From the NCBI GenBank assembly GCA_016928975.1, contig JAFGJR010000033.1, positions 1 through 64,000 of the forward strand: a DNA stretch of 64,000 bases. Direction: 5' to 3'. The position numbers and the translations under genes were made by a program. This DNA comes from Sedimentisphaerales bacterium (lineage in GTDB: Bacteria; Planctomycetota; Phycisphaerae; Sedimentisphaerales; SG8-4). Numbering within the stretch: the stretch's first letter is position 1; each line of letters starts with the position of its first letter. This document shows positions 43,186-51,414 of the stretch, in pieces. Under the pieces are notes generated by a model. The model searched no databases and was not told the DNA's origin. It saw only the letters and a program-made list of their open reading frames with translations.

Positions 43186-45174
43186 TCACTGGACTCCCAA
43201 ACCGCTCGGTCGTGTGTTCGAGCCGTTCAGATTGAGGTGATACAGGTTGGGCAGGTGCTCATAGAGGCGATGGACCGCCTCCGTGCTGAACTCGCTGTCC
43301 GAGTAGATCTCGACGAAGACGAGCCGTGGGAACGCTTCAAGGTAGCGTAGGCCCTGGTCGGTGATGTGGCCGCCGGGGGACCAGTTGCCTATCGTCTTGT
43401 CGAACCTGGCGTGGATGTTCAGGAGGTCGAGTTTTTGCAGGTTGGCCAGATGCTTGAGGCCCTCGTCGGTCAGGCGGGCGCCGCCGAGGCCGAGACGGTC
43501 GATCTCCGTCAGACCGGCCAGGTAGAGCATACCTCGATCCGTGAAATCCCGGGGACTGATCTGGAGCCAGCGGAGCTTCTTCAGATTGGCAAGGCAGGCC
43601 AGGTCGGCGTCATTGAAGGCATCCGGCGAACGGGGCCGAAAGCCCAGACTCAGGTCTTCCAGGTTGACCAGACCCGAGAGGTTCAGTACGGCCCCGCCTC
43701 GCTCCAGGTCTCCTACGTCCAGCCGGGTCAGGCCCGTCATCGAATTGAGCACGCCCAGGCCCGCGATGGTCAATCGGCTATGGGAGATGTCGAGGTTTTT
43801 CAGCGACTTCAGGGCGGTCAGCTTGGCCAAGCCCTTGTCCGTCACCTTCTCGCAGCCGAACATGTGGAGCGTCTTCAGATTCGTGAGCTCTGCAATGGAG
43901 TCCATGCCGGCGTCAGTGATCCCGATGCTGCCGATGTGGAGCTCCTCAAGTTGACGGAGCCTGGTGATGTCCGCGAGACCCCGGTCGGTGTAGTATTCCT
44001 TGTTCCTGGCGGGATCGTTGAAATGGATTCGGGAGATTCGGAGGTGCTTGAGGTTCGGCAGTCCCGCCAGATGGGTCAGCCCGGCGTCGGTAATGCCATG
44101 CTGGTCCTGGGGAAGATCGAGATGCTCCAGGGTCTTAATCTGTTTGAGGGAACTCAATCCTTTGTCGGTCACTTGCGAGCCGCCGATCTCCAGCTTTCTC
44201 AGGGATCGCATCTTGGTCAGGTGGACGATACCCGCATCGGTGACACCTTGCATTGCGTGCAGGCACAGAAGCTCGAGATTCGGCAACTCCGCAATATGGG
44301 CCAGGCCGGCGTCTCCGATTCGAGAGTAACCTTCGTGAACGGAGAAGATTCTCAGGGAAGGGATTGCTTTGACGCAAACCATTCCGGCGTCGGTGAAGCC
44401 GGGGCCGTACACGGCCAGGTACGTCAGGCGTGGCAGGCCGCGCAGGTGCGCCAGACCCGCGTCACCGATGCCCTGACCGAGATACAACTCCTCCAGCGAG
44501 GTCAGCTTGCTGATGTGCTGCAAGCCGGCGTTGGTGACCTTGGCGGTTCCCGGGAAGTACAGCCGCTTGAGCGACGACAGTTGCGCAACGTGGACCATGC
44601 TCCGGTCGGTGACGCGAACATTCAGATCCAACTGCTCCAGCGAGGGGAAGCTCGCGAGCATCTTCATTCCCCAGTCGGTGATGTCGGTGTTACCGAAAGA
44701 CAGCTCTTTCAGTCCGGTCAGATGCGTCACAGGTTTGAGGCGGGCATCGCCCGGCTTGACGCGTCGGTCCGTGTAAGCGAATCCCAGGCTGTAGAGGTCG
44801 TCCGGTCGGAGCTTCGTGAGCCAAGCCAGGTCGTGCCACGATTCGACGTTGATGGTGAGCCGGACCCACTTCCCGGCGGGAATGCGGACGTCTCCCTGTG
44901 CCTCGCCGAAGTACACCCACGGGGTCCCGGGAAGGCCGTTGATCCCGGCCCAGTGAAACCAGCTCGTCAACTCTCTGCCTGCTGCTTCATCCTGGACGTG
45001 GATCTGTCCCACCGGACGGTCTTTGGGGAACCGAAGGATGCGCGCGTCTGATGCGTACGGATGGGGACGAGGCACGGCGGGGTCTTGCACAGCCCCAATT
45101 GTCTCGATTCTGGCGGTCGTCTCGGGCGCGAGGATCACCGATACGATCAGAAACGCTGCCAATGCGATTCGCAT
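43186..45174 (-). CDS. Secreted leucine-rich-repeat protein
   Basis: A 662-residue exported protein (signal MRIALAAFLIVSVILAPETT) with about 15 leucine-rich repeats of the TDxGLxxLxxLxxLxxLxL form (e.g. VTDAGIVHLTKMRSLRKLEI, FTDRGMLYLAGLTEIDRL), covering residues 150-640. It is the third gene of the BlaI-BlaR1 operon and has AGGAGG 6 bases upstream of the start at 45174; longer upstream frames are not supported. A binding role in the periplasm or at the surface is likely, but there is no evidence for a ligand. The repeats lie in one region with few gaps. Confidence 0.88.
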   Translation of the reverse strand: MRIALAAFLIVSVILAPETTARIETIGAVQDPAVPRPHPYASDARILRFPKDRPVGQIHVQDEAAGRELTSWFHWAGINGLPGTPWVYFGEAQGDVRIPAGKWVRLTINVESWHDLAWLTKLRPDDLYSLGFAYTDRRVKPGDARLKPVTHLTGLKELSFGNTDITDWGMKMLASFPSLEQLDLNVRVTDRSMVHVAQLSSLKRLYFPGTAKVTNAGLQHISKLTSLEELYLGQGIGDAGLAHLRGLPRLTYLAVYGPGFTDAGMVCVKAIPSLRIFSVHEGYSRIGDAGLAHIAELPNLELLCLHAMQGVTDAGIVHLTKMRSLRKLEIGGSQVTDKGLSSLKQIKTLEHLDLPQDQHGITDAGLTHLAGLPNLKHLRISRIHFNDPARNKEYYTDRGLADITRLRQLEELHIGSIGITDAGMDSIAELTNLKTLHMFGCEKVTDKGLAKLTALKSLKNLDISHSRLTIAGLGVLNSMTGLTRLDVGDLERGGAVLNLSGLVNLEDLSLGFRPRSPDAFNDADLACLANLKKLRWLQISPRDFTDRGMLYLAGLTEIDRLGLGGARLTDEGLKHLANLQKLDLLNIHARFDKTIGNWSPGGHITDQGLRYLEAFPRLVFVEIYSDSEFSTEAVHRLYEHLPNLYHLNLNGSNTRPSGLGVQ

Positions 45175-45265
45175 GTTTGTCCTCCTAACATTGCTATCCA
45201 ATAATGACGCGGATGTCGGAGGGTTGATACAGGAAAGTGCAGCGCATCGTCCGCTTCCCACTGCT

Positions 45266-47503
45266 TCATCCGCCAGGCGTGGGTGGTTCCTCCCTCTGCA
45301 TCTTGATAATGGCGGGAGTGTAGCCGGCGATCCAGTCGATCTTCCACTGATTGTCCTCGCGAATGAAATCGATGGTCCAGGTCTGTTCGTCCTGGGTGGC
45401 CGTGAGGGCCAGCACGCCGTCGCGTCTGAGCACCCGTCCCGGCGTGAGCTTCAGGAACTCACCTCGCGCCCACCAGAACGCCGAATGCATCGGATGTGTC
45501 GGTTCCATCGTCCTGCGGAACTGCTTGAAGCCCGGGCTCTGATACTCCGCCCATTGGTAATCCTTGCTGAATCGCTCCCATGCTTGCTCATACTGGCCGT
45601 CCTGGATGTAACGCTGGATCTCAGTGAACGCACGAGTGATCGCCTGGGCTTCAGCGGGTGATGCCTGTTCCTGCGTCGCTTCGCCAGCGGCTTTGGGCAG
45701 TTCGGCACTCATGAACTTGCGGCTGTAGAAGTGCCATTTGCCGTCGTACGTCTCCTCCGATTCGGGGTTGGAGAATCGCAGGTTCACGTACGTCCTGTCG
45801 GTGACCGGGCCCTGGATCTTGAAGACGAGTCGCACGGACTTCGTCTCGTGGGGCCTGAGCCGATCGAAGTATCCGCTTGTCCCCCAGCCGACGCCGCTCC
45901 TGTCGGGGTCGGACTTGGGCACGCCGTAGTCCGGCGAGCGCCTGTAGACGTGGGCGGCGAAGACTTGCTCTTGATCGGATGTGTTGTTGACGGTGACGTG
46001 CGCCACGTTCTTGCCCTGGTGGATGGGCTCGAATCGCACATCTACAGCCTCCAGGCACACCTGGCGGATCGTGACGCCTCGCGCGGCAAGCTGGTCCGTC
46101 AGGATGAACTCCACATGTCCGTCGGCGAAGGCCACGTTGGTCCCGCCGGCAACTCGCAGCAGTGGGATGTCGAACGCCAGCGGCACATTGTTGGCGTTCG
46201 TGGCCGGCACCGTCTTGCTCTCGCCGAGGTACTCGACCTTCTCCAGCAGGTACGTGTCGAAGTTGTCCGGGTCTTCCTCACTGACCCAGGATATCTCATT
46301 GTGAGCCGGGAATTTGCCCTCGTGTTCCGCCGCGAACATGACCAGGCGCAGGGCGAACTTCTTCAGCTTCTCCGCAGACAGGGCACGCTGCCGCTCGATC
46401 TGCTTTGCTGCCGATTCCGGCGTGGCTGCAACGCCGGTATCGGCGGGGCGGTTCGTCAGAGCCAGGGTGGTTGGAACAACAAGCAGCGCCAGCACAAGGG
46501 CGCAGGCCGCCGCCGGCAGGCTCGGCCGTCGATAGAATCTCTTTCCAGGTCGTAACATGATCTTGATCCTTTCCTCAATGTTCCTCGCAGGACCGGCAAC
46601 AGCCAGCGAAGGGACAAGTCCGCTCGATCTGTGCTCAGCAAACAGCGCTTCGACGATAGCCCGGCTGTAGCTTCGCGGCTTGGCGCCCAGCCGGGCGATC
46701 GCCATCTCATCGCAGCAGTTCTCTCGTTCCTGGCGGATCTTGCCGTTGGCCCACCAGACCAGAGGGTGAAACCAGAAGACGGCCTGGGCGAGGATCTGCA
46801 GCAGATTGACGGCGGCATCGAGCCGGAGCACGTGACTCAGCTCATGTGCGAGGATATCTCGCCGATGCTCCGGCTCGCTCCGTGAGGCGAAGCCGGCCGG
46901 CAGGTAGATGTCGCCTCGCCAGAGTCCCCATACGAACGGCTGGCCCCCGCCCTGGAGTAGCCAGAGCCTCGGTGCTCGCAGAATGCCGAGCGAGTGGAGC
47001 AACTCGTTCGCGTCGCTTCGCAGTGACGGAGGCGGCTCCTTCCGCTCCCTCAGGAGCCGCCGTGTGGTTCGGCCGGCCTTGATTGACGCGGCCGCCAGAA
47101 AGGTCGTCAGCCCGGCCAGCCACAGCAGTGCCAGAGCCTCTCGCCTGGATAGGGCAGGCATGAGCCTGTGCGCGAGGCGCGGATTCTCGGCTGGATAGGG
47201 CAGCTCCGGCACCACCGTCGCCTCTTGCTGCCCGCCGGCGGCTGTCGCGGCGTCTACGCCATCCGGGGGCTCCATGGGCACCGAAGACACCCCCAGCTCA
47301 TTCTGGGGCAGGACCGGAATCGTCACGTCGAACAGCGGAGGCACTATGCATTTGGCCACCACGAGCAGCCAGAGCAAATACCGGGCATGCGCGCTTCGAT
47401 GACGCATCGCCCTGCTTATGACGGCAATGGCCAGCACGAGCAGCGCAATCTGCCAGCTCTGACTCCACAGGTATTGGGTGATCTGCATCATTGCTCTGTC
47501 CAT
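45266..47503 (-). CDS. BlaR1-type M56 peptidase with pseudopilin-like domain
   Basis: A 745-residue membrane protein. The N-terminus has several membrane helices, then the M56 zinc-protease domain with HELSH near residue 220 and REREN/ENCCDEMAIA (the third zinc ligand region); a further helix ends near residue 350. This part resembles BlaR1/MecR1, which cleave a BlaI-type repressor after a signal. The C-terminal part is unusual: residues 370-470 resemble a pseudopilin/DUF1559 module (LRLVMFAAEHEGKFP, GGTNVAFADGHVEF), followed by about 270 residues of beta-rich and SnoaL/NTF2-like sequence. It is co-transcribed with blaI, with GGAGG 7 bases upstream. Confidence 0.9.
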   Translation of the reverse strand: MDRAMMQITQYLWSQSWQIALLVLAIAVISRAMRHRSAHARYLLWLLVVAKCIVPPLFDVTIPVLPQNELGVSSVPMEPPDGVDAATAAGGQQEATVVPELPYPAENPRLAHRLMPALSRREALALLWLAGLTTFLAAASIKAGRTTRRLLRERKEPPPSLRSDANELLHSLGILRAPRLWLLQGGGQPFVWGLWRGDIYLPAGFASRSEPEHRRDILAHELSHVLRLDAAVNLLQILAQAVFWFHPLVWWANGKIRQERENCCDEMAIARLGAKPRSYSRAIVEALFAEHRSSGLVPSLAVAGPARNIEERIKIMLRPGKRFYRRPSLPAAACALVLALLVVPTTLALTNRPADTGVAATPESAAKQIERQRALSAEKLKKFALRLVMFAAEHEGKFPAHNEISWVSEEDPDNFDTYLLEKVEYLGESKTVPATNANNVPLAFDIPLLRVAGGTNVAFADGHVEFILTDQLAARGVTIRQVCLEAVDVRFEPIHQGKNVAHVTVNNTSDQEQVFAAHVYRRSPDYGVPKSDPDRSGVGWGTSGYFDRLRPHETKSVRLVFKIQGPVTDRTYVNLRFSNPESEETYDGKWHFYSRKFMSAELPKAAGEATQEQASPAEAQAITRAFTEIQRYIQDGQYEQAWERFSKDYQWAEYQSPGFKQFRRTMEPTHPMHSAFWWARGEFLKLTPGRVLRRDGVLALTATQDEQTWTIDFIREDNQWKIDWIAGYTPAIIKMQREEPPTPGG

Positions 47504-47527
47504 CGCAGGTCCTCCACAAGGCGGTGA

Positions 47528-47902
47528 CTATTCGCCTTCCACGAGCTTCTTGAGCCGTTCGAGGTCCTCCGCGTCGATCCTGCCATGCTCCGCCAGGTGC
47601 TGCATCAGCGGGATCGGATCGCCGCCGAAGAGCCGTTCGAGGAAGTCATTGACGGACCGCTTGATCACGTGGTCGGGCTCGACGGCCGGGTGGAACACGT
47701 GGGCCTTGCCCTCCACCCGGTGGCGGAGGTAGCCTTTGCGCTCCAGCCGGCGCAGCAGGGTCTGCACCGTGGCGTAGCCGATCTTTCGCCTGGCGGGCAG
47801 TCTCTCGCAGACCTGCTGTACCGTGGCCTCGTGCCGCTCCCACAGAAGCCGCAGAATCTCCGTCTCGGACGCACTCAGGGAAGGAAGCCGTCGTCGGGTC
47901 AT
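47528..47902 (-). CDS. BlaI/MecI-family transcriptional repressor
   Basis: A 124-residue winged-helix repressor: PSLSASETEILRLLWERHEA, VQQVCERLPARRKIGYATVQ (recognition helix), LLRRLERKGYLRHRVEGKAH, then a dimerisation C-terminus (LMQHLAEHGRIDAEDLERL). In the BlaI/BlaR1 system the repressor is cleaved by the neighbouring M56 protease. The start at 47902 has AAGGAG 8 bases upstream; the longer upstream frame runs through the operator. It probably represses its own operon through the TGTACA-type sites just upstream. Confidence 0.93.
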   Translation of the reverse strand: MTRRRLPSLSASETEILRLLWERHEATVQQVCERLPARRKIGYATVQTLLRRLERKGYLRHRVEGKAHVFHPAVEPDHVIKRSVNDFLERLFGGDPIPLMQHLAEHGRIDAEDLERLKKLVEGE

Positions 47903-47913
47903 ATTCGTTCTCC

Positions 47914-47951
47914 TTGTACAACTGTACAACAGTATAGACGTACATTTGTAC
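47914..47951 (-). promoter_or_regulatory. BlaI operator/promoter
   Basis: TTGTACAACTGTACAA (47914-47929) is a near-perfect palindrome with two TGTACA half-sites, and GTACATTTGTAC (47940-47951) is a second. Between them TATACT (minus strand, 47936-47931) fits a -10 box, 28 bases before the ATG at 47902. Repressor bound here would block transcription. The binding is inferred from the palindrome and BlaI identity. Confidence 0.7.
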
Positions 47952-48022
47952 AAGTTGTTACGACGAAAGCGGATGAATCGAAAAAAATCCCATCGAATCC
48001 ACTGATGGCGCAGAGTCCGCGC

Positions 48023-48053
48023 AAAGAAAAACCCTCCCGAGGATGGGAGGGTT
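48023..48053 (-). terminator. Intrinsic terminator after csrA
   Basis: On the minus strand AACCCTCCC pairs perfectly with GGGAGGGTT around a 6-base loop, followed by TTTTCTTT (48030-48023). 9 base pairs, all Watson-Crick. Confidence 0.9.
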
Positions 48054-48093
48054 GGAGGACATTCGATCACGGACGAGAGGATCGCCCGGCGGG

Positions 48094-48378
48094 CTACTCA
48101 TTCTCCTGAGGAGCCTTCTCCGGTTTCGTATTCTTCTTGTGGGCCGGTTCTTCCGGTTTCTCCGCGGGCTCAGTTGCAGGGTTGGTCTGGGCCTCCGCCT
48201 CGGCTTTCTGGGCCTTCTCTCGCTGAATGGCATCATAGATCTCCCGGCGATGCACGGGGATGTGCTTGGGCGCTGTGATTCCCAGCCGCACCTTGTCTCC
48301 CCGGACGTCGACGATGGTGATCTCGACATCGTCTCCGATCATGATGGATTCGTCTCGTTGTCTGCTCAGAACCAACAT
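48094..48378 (-). CDS. csrA: Carbon storage regulator CsrA
   Basis: CsrA is an RNA-binding post-transcriptional regulator. The first 55 residues are canonical ([54 protein letters not shown]), with the conserved Leu4 and Arg44 region. The remaining 39 residues are an added Glu/Lys/Pro/Ala-rich tail ([20 protein letters not shown]) absent from most CsrA proteins. GGAG lies 7 bases before the ATG. Followed by a strong terminator; neighbours do not suggest a specific target. Confidence 0.95.
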   Translation of the reverse strand: MLVLSRQRDESIMIGDDVEITIVDVRGDKVRLGITAPKHIPVHRREIYDAIQREKAQKAEAEAQTNPATEPAEKPEEPAHKKNTKPEKAPQENE

Positions 48379-48683
48379 CGTTAACTCCTTTTGTCGGCTG
48401 GTTTCGCAAAGTCTCCTACGCTATGGAGGAATCCAGTGTTCACTTAGCCGATTCATTCACGTTCCCAACATGCGGCGATGCGCATGTTGCCAACACCGTC
48501 CCCGCATGCAACCATTACGGTCTCATGACATCTATATTTCGGCTAATTGAGGGAGGCAAACCAAACAAATTCAGTTTTCTTTGGATGCCCCGGGTCGGTT
48601 ATCAGACCTTCATCGTGTAACTGATTGTCGTGACAGGACTTAACGGTGTTTGGCGGCACCAAAAAAAGCCGGAGACGGCGATT
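48379..48683. other. csrA upstream region, no gene
   Basis: 305 bases between csrA and the next minus-strand gene. No credible open frame with a ribosome binding site is present. The csrA promoter should lie here, but I cannot place it with confidence; the terminator of the upstream gene is at 48661-48692. Confidence 0.4.
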
Positions 48684-48692
48684 TTATCCGGC
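48661..48692 (-). terminator. Intrinsic terminator of the membrane-protein gene
   Basis: On the minus strand GCCGGA (48692-48687) pairs with TCCGGC (48673-48668) across a 13-base loop and is followed by seven T (48667-48661). The stem overlaps the last codons of the gene ending at 48684. Confidence 0.65.
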
Positions 48693-49583
48693 ACTTTCGT
48701 GTCTTCGCCAGTACTCGTAGCGGACCGCCAGCCAGTATCCCGCAACGGCGCCGAGGGCACCGACGGCCACGCATTGCAGCGGCAGGACGGCGAAGATGGC
48801 GTGCGGGAAGGACGTGGCCGGCTGCGTCTGGGCGAACCTGGTTACGGTCTGCGAATTGCCGTAGACCAGGTCGGCAAAAGGCCATACGAGAAGTGCGGCC
48901 AGGGCCGACCAGAGATAGCCCATGCCCAGGAATCTCTTGGCGACGAACGCCGCGGCAGCGAAGGAGGCGAGCATCGCGAAGATGATCTGGCCGGTTGCCG
49001 GCTGGGCGGCGACCATTTCGTAAGATGTGCAGAGGTCCTGGGCGGTAACGCCGGTGAGAAATGCGATCAGCACCGTGCTGACGAGCAAGGAGATGGCGCC
49101 GTTCAGGTAGACGCCCGGATTGAGACGGCTCCGTATCTGAGCGAGGCTTTGCGCGGGTCTGGACCCGCCGTACAGTCGCTGAGCGGCCAACACGCCGGCA
49201 AAACCCGCCGCCACGATGAGCAGCCAGTAGACCGGCTCGAATCGCAGCGAATGCAGCAATGCCTCTCGCTGATCGGGCTTGTGGACGGCCTGGGTCAGGG
49301 CTTGCATAGGCCCGGACCGGCCGGCCCAGATGGTCAGGCCGAAAGGCACACCGAGGATCCCTATCTCACGCCCGTGCGGCCAGGCGATGAAGTAGCCTGC
49401 AAACCCCACACCGAACGCCAGGAAGAGCAAGACGACCGTCCCGGAGAGACTTATGCTCCATGCCCTGACGGGCTGGAGAGGATCCGTCGGGGCTGCCAGC
49501 GGCCAGGCCAGAATCCCAATCACGATCGCCCCCAAAGCCGCTACGAGGGCGATTCGCAGCTTGTTGATCCATGTCAGTTCCAT
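48684..49583 (-). CDS. Membrane protein, function unknown
   Basis: A 299-residue integral membrane protein with about eight hydrophobic segments (IALVAALGAIVIGILAWPLA, WSISLSGTVVLLFLAFGVGF, PVYWLLIVAAGFAGVLAAQR, AISLLVSTVLIAFLTGV, then four more up to LGAVAGYWLAVRY). I do not recognise a family; it lacks clear transporter motifs. The start at 49583 (MELTWINK) is preceded by a weak GGAAAG; the frame continues upstream to 49652 without better support. It is oriented toward csrA but has its own terminator. Confidence 0.7.
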   Translation of the reverse strand: MELTWINKLRIALVAALGAIVIGILAWPLAAPTDPLQPVRAWSISLSGTVVLLFLAFGVGFAGYFIAWPHGREIGILGVPFGLTIWAGRSGPMQALTQAVHKPDQREALLHSLRFEPVYWLLIVAAGFAGVLAAQRLYGGSRPAQSLAQIRSRLNPGVYLNGAISLLVSTVLIAFLTGVTAQDLCTSYEMVAAQPATGQIIFAMLASFAAAAFVAKRFLGMGYLWSALAALLVWPFADLVYGNSQTVTRFAQTQPATSFPHAIFAVLPLQCVAVGALGAVAGYWLAVRYEYWRRHESAG

Positions 49584-49688
49584 AGTTGCGTCTTTCCGAG
49601 TGCCGGCCAGAGTATCCCTCGATTGGGCGGTCGTCAAGCGTTTTCCACTCACTTGACGATCACCGGCTCGGGTTGACGCACGGAGCTT

Positions 49689-49874
49689 TCAGCGACGACA
49701 AGTGCGCTTGCAGGTGTAACGGGAGACGGCCAGGAGCCAGATCGTCGTCAGGAAGATCGAGCTGATGCAGACCAGGGCGCACGGCAGCAGCGAGGAGACG
49801 TCCGGGAAAGACAACTCCTGTGGCCACGGAACCCCTTCCATCGCTTGTGAAACCGTCGTTGCCAGATTCGTCAT
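49689..49874 (-). CDS. Small single-helix membrane protein
   Basis: A 61-residue protein: short polar N-terminus, one hydrophobic segment (LLPCALVCISSIFLTTIWLL, about residues 33-52) and a basic Cys-containing tail (RYTCKRTCRR). The ATG at 49874 has a strong GGAGG 8 bases upstream, which is the main evidence that the frame is translated. No family is recognised. A TATACT box lies upstream on the same strand, but no -35 was found. Confidence 0.5.
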   Translation of the reverse strand: MTNLATTVSQAMEGVPWPQELSFPDVSSLLPCALVCISSIFLTTIWLLAVSRYTCKRTCRR

Positions 49875-50115
49875 TGTGGCACCCTCCAAATCACTTCTGT
49901 AACAAAGTATACGACAGTTTTCACCGAGGGGCGGTCGATAGAATCCTCATGGTTCGGATTCCGCCGGATGGTGGGGGAGGGCTTGTGGTCTGGGCGAATC
50001 GTGGTATCGTGGTGCGGCATTGGACGGTCGCGGGCACCTCGCTCGGGATGCAGCGTGGCGGTGCTTCGCGCAGCGACCAGGGAAGACGGCCGGACGTGCC
50101 GGAAAGGGCAGGACA

Positions 50116-51408
50116 ATGAACGAGACGTTGGTGAGGAAGGTGCTGTCGTTTCGATGGCTGCTTTTCACGATATTGGCGATAGCCTATTCCCTGGTGTATT
50201 TTCACCGATTCTCGCCCTCCGTCGTGGCCAATGATCTGATGCGGGATTTTCAGACGACGGCTCGTACTCTGGGCAGGCTCGGCTCAATCTACTTCTACTG
50301 CTACGCCGCGATGCAGTTTCCGGCCGGCTTGCTGTCCGACTCGATTGGGCCGCGGCGCACCATAGTGTACTCGCTCTTGATCGGGGCGGCGGGCAGCTTC
50401 TTGTTTGCTGTATCGCCGAGCATCCAGATCGCAAAGCTGTCGCGGGTGCTGGTCGGGCTGGGCGTCTCCATGGTCTTCATTCCGACCCTCAAGATGGTGT
50501 CGCAGTGGTTCCGGGCGAGGGAGTTTGCCCTGATGTCGGGCGTGTTGCAGGCAGCGGGGGGCGTCGGGATCCTCGTCGCCACGTGGGTCCTGGGTCTGCT
50601 GGCGACCTGGTTTGGCTGGCGGCTGTCGTTCCACATCATCGGCGTGTGTACGGCTGCGACAGTGGCGGCGGTCTGGCTGGCGGTTCGTGACAGGCCGGCC
50701 GACATGGGCTGGCCGTCCATTGCGCAAATCGACGGTTGCACGGAAGAAGCGAATGCCACACAAGGGAAGATCGGTCTGTGGGAGGGCGTGCGGAGGGTGG
50801 TGGGTGAGGGGGCGTTCTGGCCGGTGGCGGTGTGGTTCTTCTTTGATTGTGGGATCTTTTTCGCGTTCGGCGGCCTGTGGGCCGGGCCGTACTTGGCGGA
50901 CACCTACGGCCTGAGCAAACCGCAGGCCGGCGCCATCCTCAGCATGAACGCATGGGCGATGATCCTCGGCGGTCCGCTGCTGGGAATGCTCTCGCAGAAG
51001 GTCCTCAAGAGTCGCAAGAAGACGTTCATTCTGTGCACGTCGTTGCTGGTCGGGCTGCTGCTGTTCCTCAACGTCTTCCCTGCGGGGCTGCCTCGTGCCG
51101 TTCTGTGCGTGTGGTTCTTCCTGTTCTCCGTGAGCTCCTCGGCCATCGTGGTCATGGCGTTCACCACAACGAAGGAGCTGTTCCCGGTCGAGATTGCCGG
51201 GACTTCGGTGGGCACAGTGAACTTCTTTCCGTTCTTCGGCGGAGCGATCTTCATGCCGCTATTGGGCAAGGTGCTCGACGCCTATCCGAAGACCGCCACT
51301 GGCGGCTACCCCGTGGATGCGTACCACATGGTTCTCGTGATCCTTCTGCTGGCTTCGCTGATCTCGCTGGCGTGCACGTTCGTGATGAAGGAGACCTGGC
51401 GGCCGTAG
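50116..51408 (+). CDS. MFS transporter
   Basis: A 430-residue major facilitator superfamily protein with 12 predicted helices: the N-terminal RFSPSVVANDLMRDF and the MFS loop 2-3 motif LLSDSIGPRRTIVYSLLIGA (G-x-x-x-D-x-x-G-R-R-like), a GVLQAAGGVGILVATWVLGL helix, and a matching second half. The family position is close to the organophosphate/hexuronate-type (ACS/OPA-like) transporters, but the substrate is unknown. The start at 50116 gives the usual short N-terminus; AGG lies 5 bases upstream. It is followed 6 bases later by the DUF401 gene. Confidence 0.87.
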   Translation: MNETLVRKVLSFRWLLFTILAIAYSLVYFHRFSPSVVANDLMRDFQTTARTLGRLGSIYFYCYAAMQFPAGLLSDSIGPRRTIVYSLLIGAAGSFLFAVSPSIQIAKLSRVLVGLGVSMVFIPTLKMVSQWFRAREFALMSGVLQAAGGVGILVATWVLGLLATWFGWRLSFHIIGVCTAATVAAVWLAVRDRPADMGWPSIAQIDGCTEEANATQGKIGLWEGVRRVVGEGAFWPVAVWFFFDCGIFFAFGGLWAGPYLADTYGLSKPQAGAILSMNAWAMILGGPLLGMLSQKVLKSRKKTFILCTSLLVGLLLFLNVFPAGLPRAVLCVWFFLFSVSSSAIVVMAFTTTKELFPVEIAGTSVGTVNFFPFFGGAIFMPLLGKVLDAYPKTATGGYPVDAYHMVLVILLLASLISLACTFVMKETWRP

Positions 51409-51414
51409 CCCCCC

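Noticed and set aside
43366..45051. 561-codon plus-strand open frame
   Set aside because: Antisense to the LRR gene; its periodicity mirrors the repeats.
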